DNA of 64,000 nucleotides from Alkalicoccus halolimnae (GCF_008014775.2 NZ_CP144914.1:2480001-2544000); one strand, 5' to 3'; shown: positions 8,357-17,029, numbered from the stretch's first letter. Notes: generated by a model not told the origin, from the letters alone. A program made the numbers and translations.

Positions 8357-8510
8357 GGCCTGACCTTTATCTCTTAATACATGTTAATGAGGTTATCTGC
8401 CTAATTCGGCACTGGGAAGTTTACGACTAAATAAGATTTGCCCCGGATCTTGAATGATCCCAACTCTTGTTATAGAACCATTTCCGCAGTAGAAGGTTTT
8501 TATTAGATAG
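8357..8510 (-). ncRNA. Candidate ydaO/yuaA (c-di-AMP) riboswitch upstream of ktrAB
   Basis: Read on the minus strand, the leader contains GATCCGGGG and then, about 60 nt later, GCCGAATTAGGCAGATAACC, followed by TCATTAACATGTATTAAGAG. These resemble the conserved ydaO core (CCGAAUCCGUCAGCUAACCUCGUAAGC). The position before ktrA and the adjoining terminator match B. subtilis yuaA. Family assignment is from memory of the consensus, not a covariance search. Confidence 0.65.
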
Positions 8511-8514
8511 ATTT

Positions 8515-8543
8515 AAATTACTCCCGTCTTCTCTTTTTGTCAA
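8515..8543 (-). promoter_or_regulatory. Candidate ktrAB promoter
   Basis: TTGACA (8543-8538), 17-base spacer, TAATTT (8520-8515) on the minus strand. This would start the transcript at the 5' edge of the riboswitch-like leader. Confidence 0.5.
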
Positions 8544-8659
8544 TGTATGACAAATGTTTTAAATGTATGCAGAGAATGCTGCAAAATTTCCCTGACGGCC
8601 ATGTTTATTTCCAAGTGTCTAAGGAAAGTGAAAAGTGAAAAAGAGTAAGAGAAGATTTC

Positions 8660-8935
8660 TACGGCAGATGTCATTGTAGCCGGCGGAGGTTTGAGTGGTC
8701 TAAACGCGGATGAAGAGCTCGATTATCCCGTTCGTGCTTGCAGCGAGGGGCTTTCAGGCGGTCGAACAAGGAAAATTAAAGGTGTCAAAAAAGGAGAAGG
8801 AGATTTTTACAGCCAGGAGCCCGTTTGATGTAAGGGGACATTGGAAGCGGATATAACGTTTCGAACAAAGTGGTGACCTATTAAAGGACGAACGTGGAGA
8901 GTTAATATTTTTTCAGTACAAGAATTCAGCTGAAG
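8660..8935 (+). pseudogene. Decayed flavin monoamine oxidase/phytoene-desaturase-like gene fragment
   Basis: Translating from about 8665 gives DVIVAGGGLSGLNADEEL, the FAD-binding GxGxxG strand-loop-helix, then EGLSGGRTRKIKG, which matches the RxGGRTR element of amine oxidases. The frame then stops (TGA near 8827). In the next frame FDVRGHWK continues the family's FDxGGHW motif. There is no start codon and no remaining catalytic part, so this is a degraded N-terminus. Confidence 0.6.
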
Positions 8936-9006
8936 CGAAGGTCATGTACCTATTATGTTTTTTCAGGTGGACTGCTATTATAGAATACATTCAAGGGAGA
9001 GATTAT

Positions 9007-9213
9007 ATGGAAATATTCACTATCGTCATTATATCTTTAACCTTGCTTATTTTAGGTATACTCATCGCATTAATTAAAATTTTAACCGGCAAAGAGACAA
9101 ACCGGCATTCTAAAGAACAAATCAGGATAACTAAAAAATTAATTATAATCAATTTCGCTATCCTGCTTTTCCTGCTGGTGCTTAGTTACATAGTGACTAC
9201 TTTTATTTCTTAA
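9007..9213 (+). CDS. Small two-helix membrane protein, unknown function
   Basis: 68 residues with hydrophobic segments at about 3-25 and 46-66 separated by a basic loop (KETNRHSKEQIRITKK). AAGGGAGAG precedes the ATG. A family A repeat begins immediately after the TAA stop, and the stop codon itself is part of the 9-bp direct repeat flanking that element. No homolog recognised. Confidence 0.6.
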   Translation: MEIFTIVIISLTLLILGILIALIKILTGKETNRHSKEQIRITKKLIIINFAILLFLLVLSYIVTTFIS

Positions 9214-9511
9214 GCTCTGTTAAAGCATTCTGTTGTTGATATATATAAGAAAACTTCGCTTCAACTCGGCAGGCTTGCCGTGGAGGAGCTTTCCAGCTTC
9301 CTAGGGCTGCGCCCTGCGGGATCTTCCAATCTCCTTCTTCCACAGGCGTCCGCCGGTTTCCGCTTCGTTATAATTTTCCAATACAGAAAGCCCGCTGGTT
9401 GAATCAGGAAGGGACAAAAGGTAAAGACCAGTTCCAAGGCGATTTTTCAAGACGCCTGCAGAAAAAGGAGCCACAGCCCCTCCAATAACAACACGGAGCT
9501 TTAACAGAGCC
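9214..9511. mobile_element. Family A repeat, copy 1 (MITE-like, with 9-bp target duplication)
   Basis: About 298 bp, ends GCTCTGTTAAAGC and GCTTTAACAGAGC (13-bp inverted repeats), flanked by ATTTCTTAA at 9205-9213 and 9512-9520. No transposase inside; the short open frames in it are not conserved as proteins among copies. Confidence 0.75.
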
Positions 9512-9518
9512 ATTTCTT

Positions 9519-9562
9519 AAAAAACGAACAGGAAGCACTGCTTTTAATAGCTGCTTCCTGTT
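9519..9562 (-). terminator. Terminator of the acetyltransferase gene
   Basis: Minus-strand stem AACAGGAAGCA/TGCTTCCTGTT followed by CGTTTTTT. Its 5' arm overlaps the last codons of the gene. Confidence 0.7.
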
Positions 9563-10050
9563 CCACGCTGTACCGTACTTTTATCAAGCCTTTTCTCCAT
9601 GGAAACGACGTCTATTTCGACGCCTCCGGGTTTATGGATCGTTTCTTCTTCAAACACCCGGTAGCCCCACGTTTCATATTTTGTAATGTTTTCCGGGGTG
9701 CTTTTGCGGACTTTGCAGTAAAGATAATCGATGCCGAGCGTCAAAAAATGATCCTCCAGCGCTTTAACGAGCGATTTCGCGATGCCTTCCCCCTGCTTTT
9801 CCGGATGAACCGCCAGCCGGAAAAAATACCAGCCGTGATCTCTCTTTGTAAACCTCACCACAGCCACCGGCTTCTTATCCTCAATAGCGATCAGCGCCTC
9901 TTCCCCGTTTTTCATACCTTCTAAAATAGAGTCTGTCGTTTCTTTTACCGCTCCGGATGGAGGAAACTCGTTATTATAAACGGAGAATGCCCCGTGCATC
10001 AGGTCACGTATCGTTTCTGCATCAGAAAATGCCGCTTCTCTTATGAGCAT
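9544..10050 (-). CDS. GNAT-family N-acetyltransferase
   Basis: 168 residues. The GNAT core is visible as FRLAVHPEKQGEGIAKSLV, with the acetyl-CoA pyrophosphate loop Q/RxxGxG/A as QGEGIA, and a C-terminal YETWGYRVFEEE strand. AAAAGGAG lies 9 bases upstream of this ATG; a longer frame to 10101 has no site. Monocistronic, with its own terminator. Substrate unknown. Confidence 0.87.
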   Translation of the reverse strand: MLIREAAFSDAETIRDLMHGAFSVYNNEFPPSGAVKETTDSILEGMKNGEEALIAIEDKKPVAVVRFTKRDHGWYFFRLAVHPEKQGEGIAKSLVKALEDHFLTLGIDYLYCKVRKSTPENITKYETWGYRVFEEETIHKPGGVEIDVVSMEKRLDKSTVQRGTGSSY

Positions 10051-10235
10051 GGTAGTACTCCTTTTCTCGTAAAATAAAATTTCTACCACACATATTAACA
10101 TGGCTTCTCCCTGTAAGGCATCTTCCGGTGTCCTGAAGATTTTTGTCTAAAATTTTTCCCACAGCCGCTTCTAATTTGCAGTTCCTCTTATTAATATCCT
10201 TAAGTACAAGGGATTTCAGTTAACTATATAAAAGC

Positions 10236-10679
10236 CTACCTCTCCGAATTCTTTTTTACTTTATTTACTATGAAGATAATTATCCCTAATAGAAGATACA
10301 TAAAGGCATAGCTTATTGATGCGTCGATAAAGGCATCCGGGTGCAGTTCTGTAAAGAGACTATTGCTCCAAACATAAGCTAAAAGAATAGCCCAGGTTAA
10401 AATAAACGTCATTATATATAATAATAATTTTGACTTTATCCTTTTTCTCAAAGTATCGAAAATATATAGCCCATTCACCAGTAAAGAAAGGAGGATAAAT
10501 CGGCCCAATAAGTGAATATACGGTCCTTCTCCTATTTTAGCCGGCCATAATCCCAGCAGAATCGGTATGGTATCTAATAGAGTAATAACGGTAAACAGAA
10601 TGCATACCGTTACAAACTTATTGTTTAAAATTTTTGTATACAACTCTGGCATTTTACTATTCCCATTACCGATTTTCAT
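10236..10679 (-). CDS. Four-helix membrane protein, unknown function
   Basis: 147 residues with four hydrophobic spans (about 22-45, 57-75, 86-106, 122-140) and a lysine-rich C-terminus. GAGGGGAGGG precedes the ATG. A resemblance to DUF6608-type proteins is possible but not certain. No partner genes; flanked by non-coding DNA. Confidence 0.65.
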   Translation of the reverse strand: MKIGNGNSKMPELYTKILNNKFVTVCILFTVITLLDTIPILLGLWPAKIGEGPYIHLLGRFILLSLLVNGLYIFDTLRKRIKSKLLLYIMTFILTWAILLAYVWSNSLFTELHPDAFIDASISYAFMYLLLGIIIFIVNKVKKNSER

Positions 10680-11162
10680 TTAGTTCCCTCCCCTCCAGGT
10701 TCGACTAAATCTGATCGTGAATACCTCTAACAGGAACTGCGGCTATGAAAGTGGTAATCAAAAACTCTTTCAATTCTTTTATTCAACAAAGTTCAAAATT
10801 CTTCCTCCCACTATTGGAAAATCCCTGTTTCCTGTTAATTTCCCAGTTCAACTTTTTTCATATCGTGAAAGAGGACTCGAAGTACCATGAATTATTCCGT
10901 CTTTTACAAAAGGGAAAAGCAGAACCTCCTAAAAATCCGCCGAATTTTTTTCATTATTTATAGATCCCTTTACTGACAAGCGGTCTGTCGTTTTTTATGA
11001 CTTCTTTTTTTGCCTTCCGCTTTTTCCGTTCGTCAAAACTGCTCGTGAATTTAATTTCTATTCCCCTTTTTTTCTCATTAAATCAAACCCGTTTGTTTTG
11101 TAAAAGATGTTCCATCCTTTATAATACATTTGTGATGATTTAAATATGCTGGAGGTTTTAGA
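10680..11162. other. Intergenic region, nothing firm
   Basis: AT-rich. The only open frame (10745-10963) lacks a ribosome binding site and has low-complexity Phe-rich composition. It holds the divergent promoter regions of the flanking genes. Confidence 0.5.
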
Positions 11163-11447
11163 ATGAATGTAGAAAAATTATTTACTGCTCAAAAAAAGGT
11201 ATCAAGAGAAGAATTTATGGATCTGGCTCAAGGCGGTATGCGGGAGTTATTTGATCTTGAACAGTACAAAGTGCTCGATGGTTCCAAAGAAGACGAAATA
11301 AGCCATTTTGTTTACAACACAGAAACGCACGACTGTTATTTAATCGATCTGCGCACTTCCTATGAACTGCTGGCCGCGTTCTACTGCGGCGGAGATAAAG
11401 CGACTGTCAAAGCGTCTATAGAAAAAATTGCTTCCTCTGTGGAGTAA
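11163..11447 (+). CDS. Small soluble protein, unknown function
   Basis: 94 residues, mixed alpha/beta, no membrane segment or signal. It contains a central HDCYLIDLRTSYELLAAFYCGG stretch with two Cys. A GGAGG-containing site (GCTGGAGGTTTTAGA) precedes the ATG, and a strong terminator follows directly, so it is a genuine single-gene unit. Family not recognised. Confidence 0.7.
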   Translation: MNVEKLFTAQKKVSREEFMDLAQGGMRELFDLEQYKVLDGSKEDEISHFVYNTETHDCYLIDLRTSYELLAAFYCGGDKATVKASIEKIASSVE

Positions 11448-11458
11448 GCAGAAATGAA

Positions 11459-11508
11459 TAAGGCTGTCTCGCAAGTCTATGTAATAGACGTGAGACAGCC
11501 TTTTTTTA
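11459..11508 (+). terminator. Intrinsic terminator
   Basis: AAGGCTGTCTC / GAGACAGCCTT with an inner AAGTCTA/TAGAC helix and a T7 tract. Confidence 0.85.
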
Positions 11509-11789
11509 TGATTTATACCGACGTATTCATGAACGCTGTGTCTTTATATGGTTGCATCAACTGTCTGAAATGACTTTCAGTATGCATCTATTTTTAATAT
11601 GAAGATAATCACCGGAACATCCTGCTGTGGAGAAAATCTTCAGCTTTTTTTATATCAACGGGACTGGCTGGAAGTATCGGGCCATATCCGCTTCGCTTTA
11701 TTGAGGCAAAAATCCGGGTGCCGGCTTTATTCAAGCTGAACGGTTAAAATTGCACAGTTTCTAAGGTGTGGCAGGAGCGGAGGAATGGT

Positions 11790-11832
11790 GGTTCTGTTAA
11801 TTGCTGACTCAGTTCTGTTAATTCAGGCCGAA
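11790..11832 (+). repeat. Tandem GTTCTGTTAATT motif pair
   Basis: Two copies of GTTCTGTTAATT about 21 bases apart just outside the left end of the IS3 element. Degenerate versions recur at 23176-23328. Confidence 0.5.
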
Positions 11833-11913
11833 GTTTTGAAGTTAGTATAAAAAGTGGACACGTGTTCATGATAGAATAACAGCTACTAAACAGAAAGCAG
11901 GGAGGGATCACGG

Positions 11914-12225
11914 ATGCCGAAAGGAGAGAATCATTACGACAAAGGCTTCCGCCGGTATGTTGCCAAACTGGTCGTGCAGGATGGACGGAAGCCGGCGGAT
12001 CTGGAGCGGGAGCTTGGCATTTCCTATAGTTCCCTCATGCGATGGATTAAAACGTATAAGGAAGAACAAGAAAAAGCAAAAAAGACGGACCAGGAGCGCC
12101 TCCTCACCGCCACGGAATACCGCAGTCAGCTGGAAGCTTCCGAGAAAGCGCGGCGGGAGCTGGAAGAGGAAAATGATATCTTAAAAAAAGCGCTGCACAT
12201 CTTCGCGGAGGACCCGGAAAAGTAG
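11914..12225 (+). CDS. IS3-family transposase OrfA
   Basis: 103 residues: N-terminal helix-turn-helix (residues 10-50, ADLERELGISYSSLMRWIKTY) and a C-terminal coiled coil/leucine-zipper (65-100). GGGAGGGATCACGG precedes the ATG. The tail contains T2A7G at 12181-12190; the heptamer A AAA AAG there is the usual -1 frameshift site that fuses OrfA to OrfB. Confidence 0.93.
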   Translation: MPKGENHYDKGFRRYVAKLVVQDGRKPADLERELGISYSSLMRWIKTYKEEQEKAKKTDQERLLTATEYRSQLEASEKARRELEEENDILKKALHIFAEDPEK

Positions 12226-12266
12226 CATGGTTTACGTTTATCGAGGAGCACGCGGAGGAACACCGC

Positions 12267-13124
12267 GTGACGAAGATGTGCCAGGTTCTCGGGGTCTCCC
12301 GTTCCGGGTATTATGACTACATCAAACGAAAGAAGGAAGGTCCCTCTTCGAGGGAAAGCGGGCGGCGGAAACTGGAGCAGGCGATCCGTCGGCTCTTTCT
12401 GGAGAGCCGCGAAACCTACGGCAGCCCGCGGATCCATGCCCGCCTGATCCAGGAAGGATGGATCGTCTCCCAAAAGACCGTGGCCAACCGGATGAAGGAG
12501 CTCGGGCTTGCGTCCCGCCGCTGCTGGAAACGGGTGGGCACCACGAAAGCTTCCGCTCACGGACAGGTATATCCCAATGAACTGGGACGTGCTTTTCGCC
12601 CGAAAGAGCTGGATCAGGCCTGGGCTGTGGATATCACCTACATCCCAACCCTCGAAGGGGCGCTGTATTTCAACCCGGTGCTGGACCTGTGCTCCAAACG
12701 GATCCTGGCCTACAGCCTGGAGGATCATATGAAAACGGAGCTGTCAAAACAGGCCCTGGAAGAGGCCCTCGGGCGTCGCCGGCCGGAGAAGGGACTGATT
12801 CATCACTCGGACCAGGGTTCGCAGTACACCGCCAAGGATTACGTGAACGTCCTGCAGGAAGTGAAAGCGACCATCAGTATGAGTGCCAGAGGCGACCCGT
12901 ATGACAATGCCTGTCTGGAGTCCTTTTTTTCGGGATTCAAGCAGGAATTCCTCTACCTCTGGGACCTGCCGAGCAAACGAGAAGCCCGGGAGCTGATCGC
13001 GGACTATGTGCACTTTTATAACGAGGAACGGCTGCATTCCACGCTCGGGTACGAGACCCCGGCCGCCTTTGAACGAGAGAAAAAAAGACAGACACTTTCA
13101 TCGATCAGCTTTCCATCTGGATAA
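12267..13124 (+). CDS. IS3-family transposase OrfB (DDE integrase catalytic domain)
   Basis: 285 residues from the internal ATG, but normally made as the OrfAB fusion by -1 frameshifting at 12184-12190; its frame is open back to that point. HTH_21 region (SRETYGSPRIHARL) at about 50-75, then the rve domain with catalytic D in WAVDITYI, D in HHSDQGSQYT and E in NACLESFF, ending FYNEERLHSTLGYETPAAFE. Intact and apparently active. Confidence 0.95.
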   Translation: MTKMCQVLGVSRSGYYDYIKRKKEGPSSRESGRRKLEQAIRRLFLESRETYGSPRIHARLIQEGWIVSQKTVANRMKELGLASRRCWKRVGTTKASAHGQVYPNELGRAFRPKELDQAWAVDITYIPTLEGALYFNPVLDLCSKRILAYSLEDHMKTELSKQALEEALGRRRPEKGLIHHSDQGSQYTAKDYVNVLQEVKATISMSARGDPYDNACLESFFSGFKQEFLYLWDLPSKREARELIADYVHFYNEERLHSTLGYETPAAFEREKKRQTLSSISFPSG

Positions 13125-13328
13125 AAGCGGGAAACGTGGACAGAGTGGGAAAAACAGGAACAAAAGCAGAAAAAAGGTGACCGTGTTTTGTCCACTTTTT
13201 TGACAGAAGCACAAGTTCTATTTATTCACCCCCTCCCACTCATGTTTCTTATACAAATCCGGATGATCGAAATACAAAACGGCAGCTTACCAAATAAATA
13301 CAGCAGGACAAAAGGCTAATCTGACAAT

Positions 13329-13364
13329 AAAAAAATCAGCCGTATAAAAACGGCTGATTTAATC
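13329..13364 (-). terminator. Terminator downstream of the YusW-like gene
   Basis: Stem AAATCAGCCGT/ACGGCTGATTT, with a T-run on the minus strand. Confidence 0.8.
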
Positions 13365-13367
13365 TAA

Positions 13368-13988
13368 TTACTCATCTTCTGCTTCGATTTCTTCATCGTC
13401 CATGAATTCAATTTCTATATCCATTTCATCATAATCTTCTTCCAAATCAAAAGCAGCAATCACTTGATCCATCGTTTCTTCTTCTGAGCTGTCTTCTGTC
13501 AGATCAAGCTCTGTTAAAGGAGTCTCCATTTCATCCAGAGCTTCCTGACCTTCCATTTCAACTTCTTCTCCGCCGCGGGAATCTTCAATTTGACCTTCCG
13601 GGCTGCCACCGTTATATTCGTATTCAGCTTCGTACTGGCCTTCACTGTATTCTGCATCCAATTCGAATTGGGCAAAGTTAAGATCTTCGTACCATTCTCC
13701 TCCGGATGCTTCTTCATTTCCGGAGTTATCCGCGGTATTATTACCCGCATTTTCATTCGAGTTGTTTTCTGTTTCATTCATTTCTGCGTTATCGGTTTCT
13801 TCTTCATCCGCACCGTCATTTTCCGTTGCGTTGTTTTCTTCTGCACTCATGTTATTTTCTTCTGCAGCGGTGTTGTTTCCTGTGTCCGCATTTGTGTTTC
13901 CACCGTTATTGCCGTTGTCTTCTGCCCCGCAGGCAGCAAGTGTTAATGCAAGCGCAGCTGCAGCTTTCGATAGTAGTGTTTTTTTCAT
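13368..13988 (-). CDS. YusW-family lipoprotein, acidic
   Basis: 206 residues. Signal peptide with lipobox LAAC at about 17-20, so it is membrane-anchored outside the cell. Residues 22-98 are an Asn/Glu/Thr-rich low-complexity linker. The YusW domain (about 98-200) alternates hydrophobic and acidic residues (FAQFELDAEYSEGQYEAEYE) and ends in an extremely acidic tail. The overall charge fits an extracellular protein of a salt-loving bacterium. Function unknown. Confidence 0.82.
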   Translation of the reverse strand: MKKTLLSKAAAALALTLAACGAEDNGNNGGNTNADTGNNTAAEENNMSAEENNATENDGADEEETDNAEMNETENNSNENAGNNTADNSGNEEASGGEWYEDLNFAQFELDAEYSEGQYEAEYEYNGGSPEGQIEDSRGGEEVEMEGQEALDEMETPLTELDLTEDSSEEETMDQVIAAFDLEEDYDEMDIEIEFMDDEEIEAEDE

Positions 13989-14165
13989 GTGAAATCATCC
14001 CTTCAAAATGAACTGCTTTTGTAGCGTTCCCATCGATATATCATTTTAAACATAGGATAATAAAGAAAATCGCTGACTCTTTAACTTGCACGAACATTAA
14101 AAACAGGTAAATGAAAGTGGTAAAATTTAATGGAGGAGCAGCTGAATAAAAAGTCTGCATTATTT

Positions 14166-14192
14166 AGGGACATGATTTTACACCATGTCCCT
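14166..14192 (-). terminator. Hairpin downstream of the rRNA methyltransferase gene
   Basis: Stem AGGGACATG/CATGTCCCT, 9-base loop; no strong T-run. Confidence 0.5.
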
Positions 14193-14202
14193 TACGCCTA
14201 TT

Positions 14203-15588
14203 TTAATTTTCCTTCTTCTCCAGCCTGGCCACGCACTCGACGTGCACGGTCTGCGGAAACAGATCGACCGGCTGCACGACTTTTAGTTCGTAGCCGAAGA
14301 CTTCGAGCTGTTTGATGTCCGTGGCAAACGTGTCCGGATTACAGGAAACGTAGACGATCCGCTCCGGCTGGGCACGCCCGATTTTGCGCATCACTTTGCC
14401 GCCTGCTCCGGAACGCGGTGGATCCAGAAGCAGCAGCTCCGGACGTCCGAACGATTCCAGCATCTCTTCGATTCCTTCTCTTGCACTGTTGGCAAGAAAC
14501 GTCGTATTGTTTACCCCGTTTTCTTGCGCATTTCTTCTTGCAGAAGCAATCGAGCTTTCAACCAGTTCAATTCCGGCAAGTTCGCCGACTCTGTCGGCAA
14601 ACGGAAGCGAAAACGTTCCGACACCGCAGAAAAGATCCATCATTTTTTCCGTTTTCTTCGGCTCGGCCATCTCCAGTGCGATATCAACGAGCTTCTGTGC
14701 CTGGGTCGGATTCGTCTGGAAAAAGGTATCGAACCAGAGGCGGAACCGGTAGCCGGCCATCTCATCGTAAATAAAATCGCGTCCGGAGAGCAGGTGCGTT
14801 TTTTCAGACTGCGTCCGGTCCGCCCAGTCCCGGTTTTCAAGCCACATAATGCTCTTGACCTGCGGAAACTTGTTTTCAATTCGTTTTACGAGCTGATCGA
14901 CAGCGTCCGCGAGCGGCCCTTGCGGTGATTCTGTCGCAAACACGCCGAGCATGATCTCACCTGTCGCAAAAGACTGGCGGACCATCAGGTGACGGAGCAG
15001 CCCTGTGTGCTCCTCTTTATTATACCCTTCGAGACCGTGTTCCTTCGTCCATGCAGCAACTTCCATCGCTGCATCTACCATCTCTTCTCCTGCAATCAGG
15101 CACGTTTCCAGAGGAATCACATTGCGGAAGTTACCCTGTTCCATCAGACCCATATGGCCATCGGGAGAAAACGTGAACTCCATTTTATTCCGGTACTGCC
15201 AAGGTTCCTCCATGCCGATCGTATCCCGTACGAGAGCGGGATCAAAGTCCTCGCTTTTCAATGCCTGTTTTACATAGCTCGTTTTTTCACGAAGCTGTCC
15301 TTTATACTGCCAGTGCTGCCAGACACATCCGCCGCATTTAACAAAATGGGGACACGGCGGGACTATCCGCTCTTCATGAGTCGTAACAATCTCATCGGCA
15401 TAGGTCCGCCACCGCTTCAGTTTCCGTGTCGGCACCGTTACAAGCACCTCTTCTCCCGGCAGCGTCTGCGGAATGGTAAGCTTCATTTTTTTCAAGTTTC
15501 CTTTTTCGTTTTCACGCCACACCTCTGCCCGGCCGGCTCCTTTATAATCCAGCTCATGAATGGTGGCTTTCCTCGTTTCAGAAGTCAA
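14203..15588 (-). CDS. rlmD: 23S rRNA (uracil-C5)-methyltransferase, RlmCD/TrmA family
   Basis: 461 residues. N-terminal TRAM RNA-binding domain (about 1-60). Four Cys that could bind [4Fe-4S] (CPHFVKCGGCVW near 80-92, with a later C). SAM-binding motif MMDLFCGVGTFSLPFA near 310. Catalytic Cys in VYVSCNPDTFATD near 405, and LLLDPPRSG. It methylates uridine C5 of rRNA at U747/U1939-type positions; B. subtilis has two paralogues, so specificity is open. The start is TTG with AAAGGGG about 8 bases upstream. Confidence 0.9.
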   Translation of the reverse strand: MTSETRKATIHELDYKGAGRAEVWRENEKGNLKKMKLTIPQTLPGEEVLVTVPTRKLKRWRTYADEIVTTHEERIVPPCPHFVKCGGCVWQHWQYKGQLREKTSYVKQALKSEDFDPALVRDTIGMEEPWQYRNKMEFTFSPDGHMGLMEQGNFRNVIPLETCLIAGEEMVDAAMEVAAWTKEHGLEGYNKEEHTGLLRHLMVRQSFATGEIMLGVFATESPQGPLADAVDQLVKRIENKFPQVKSIMWLENRDWADRTQSEKTHLLSGRDFIYDEMAGYRFRLWFDTFFQTNPTQAQKLVDIALEMAEPKKTEKMMDLFCGVGTFSLPFADRVGELAGIELVESSIASARRNAQENGVNNTTFLANSAREGIEEMLESFGRPELLLLDPPRSGAGGKVMRKIGRAQPERIVYVSCNPDTFATDIKQLEVFGYELKVVQPVDLFPQTVHVECVARLEKKEN

Positions 15589-15639
15589 TTCCTTTTCCCC
15601 TTTCTCTTTGTGCAGTCAATAGTCAAAAAGCTGCTTGCC

Positions 15640-16090
15640 CTCAATTTTATGATATCGTTTTTCCGGAAAGCTTCCTCTGCTTTCCAAAACGTTTACGGCG
15701 TGTTATTCCTACTCGGTTTATAGCTGCAGCAAACTGTGCGCCTTCCAGCCCTGGATCATAATAAAAGCAGTGGAACCCGCTCCAGGATAACGAGCGGCAG
15801 TGATATCCAACCGGCTGCCAGTACTCCGATCACAAAATCGGCTGTAGCGCGTCTTTTTTAACAGTACAATGCTGTTCCTGTTGCAGCAAGCATTACAGCT
15901 GAATGCCAGTCCTGCATTCGGCCATCCGTAAAAATGCAGCGCAGAAGCAAGGTTAGCAAAAACAGCCACCGTCGTCCATTCCTAATATAAAGCAAAACTG
16001 CCGGTAACGAAAAGTGCCTGAGAACGGCTGGTTGGAAGCAAACGCTTACCAGATGAAAAAAAATGTTGAAACCACTGCAAACGTTGCGAG
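15640..16090 (-). pseudogene. Possible decayed membrane-protein gene
   Basis: No intact gene in 15589-16415. On the minus strand, pieces in different frames (AVFANLASALHFYGWPNAGLAF; ADFVIGVLAAGWISLPLVI; HSAVMLAATGTALY) look like fragments of a multi-helix membrane protein broken by frameshifts. Family not identified. Confidence 0.3.
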
Positions 16091-16300
16091 ATTTCATAAA
16101 AAATAACTTTTTTAAGTCTTCCCGTAATCCATACGGAAATCGGCTTTAACAATGCTAAAAAGGCTTAAGTACGTTTTACTATCGCGAGTGATTTTTATCC
16201 TTGGTCCGAAGTTCAGAAATCCTCCGGTCTTTTTTACGATACTTTATTATACTACGGTAATAATCATTCTGCTCCAGTGGTAACATTAGCGTCAGTGTAT

Positions 16301-16354
16301 AAAAAGAGCTGCCCCGCGTCTGTTTTCAGACTAACGGGGGCAGCTCCATTTTTA
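16301..16354 (-). terminator. Terminator downstream of the YflT-like gene
   Basis: GAGCTGCCCC / GGGGGCAGCTC with inner GTCTG/CAGAC, followed by TTTTTATAC on the minus strand. Confidence 0.8.
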
Positions 16355-16415
16355 TCGCTCAGACCTTTTTTGGGATCCTGAACAGTCATTAATCAGAAAA
16401 TGCTAAAGCTCTGCA

Positions 16416-16802
16416 TTATGCATCAACATCTGCATCTACAAGAACCAGCACTTTTCCTTCCTGTATTTCCTTTTCATGCGTATTAGCCTGTTCGGAACTC
16501 AATCCATATTCAACCAATGATTTACCACTGTTGTCCAGATCTTTACCATGAAAAGAAATGTTTCCTTTAAATGATTCTTTGACTTTGTCCCAGAAGGAAA
16601 GTCCTTCTCCCTCATCTGACATCGTATGACCTCCCGCAGAATCCACAGGGTTGTCTGTTTCTTTTCGCAGCCAGCTTATCTTATCGCTTTCATTAGCTAG
16701 AAGTAAAACCTCATGCGGCTTATAGCCCTGCTTTTCCAATTGTTCCACTGCTTCTATAATTTCGGATTCCTGTTCATATGCTCCAATTACTCGTTTTGCC
16801 AT
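16416..16802 (-). CDS. General stress protein 17M/YflT-like protein
   Basis: 128 residues, soluble. The YflT domain N-terminus RVIGAYEQESEIIEAVEQLEKQGY and the C-terminal KEIQEGKVLVLVDAD are characteristic; a low-complexity middle (about 50-75) is typical. AGAGGAGG precedes the ATG. B. subtilis yflT is a sigma-B general stress gene. A GTTTAA element lies upstream on this strand, but the expected GGGTAT partner is not clear, so sigma-B control is only a possibility. Confidence 0.82.
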   Translation of the reverse strand: MAKRVIGAYEQESEIIEAVEQLEKQGYKPHEVLLLANESDKISWLRKETDNPVDSAGGHTMSDEGEGLSFWDKVKESFKGNISFHGKDLDNSGKSLVEYGLSSEQANTHEKEIQEGKVLVLVDADVDA

Positions 16803-17029
16803 ACTATAATTACCTCCTCTTATAATTACGGCATAAATCTCTTATAGTAATCTCTTTCCACTTAAAGCGAAATTTAAACTAACTCAAATCAAATACGTGC
16901 GGACTGTAAACCATGCAATCCGGGTGAAAAAATTAAAGGAAAGGCTCTGGAGTGGCCGCTTTTGTTGTCTTCCATTCGCAGACTTGCCTTAGAGGAACCG
17001 CAGGTATTTTAAAATTATGACACGAACCA

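Larger units (their letters stand above)
11845..13203 (+). mobile_element. IS3-family insertion sequence (IS150-group type)
   Basis: About 1.36 kb with terminal inverted repeats containing AAAAAGTGGACA (left 11849-11860, right about 13186-13200 inverted) and two overlapping-phase frames, orfA and orfB. No clear target duplication was found, so the exact ends are uncertain by a few bases. Confidence 0.9.

Noticed and set aside
9301..9513. Short frames inside family A and B repeats (also at 23429, 58311, 60614)
   Set aside because: Frames are not conserved between copies and run through the repeat arms; the repeats look non-coding.
10745..10963. 72-codon frame on + strand
   Set aside because: Phe-rich, no ribosome binding site, no recognisable fold; probably chance in AT-rich DNA.
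11845..13203. IS3 orfA and orfB as two independent broken genes
   Set aside because: The A7G slippery site and -1 phase are the normal programmed frameshift of IS3 elements, not damage.
14989..15723. 244-codon + strand frame opposite the rRNA methyltransferase
   Set aside because: Shadow of a clearly functional gene with intact motifs on the minus strand.
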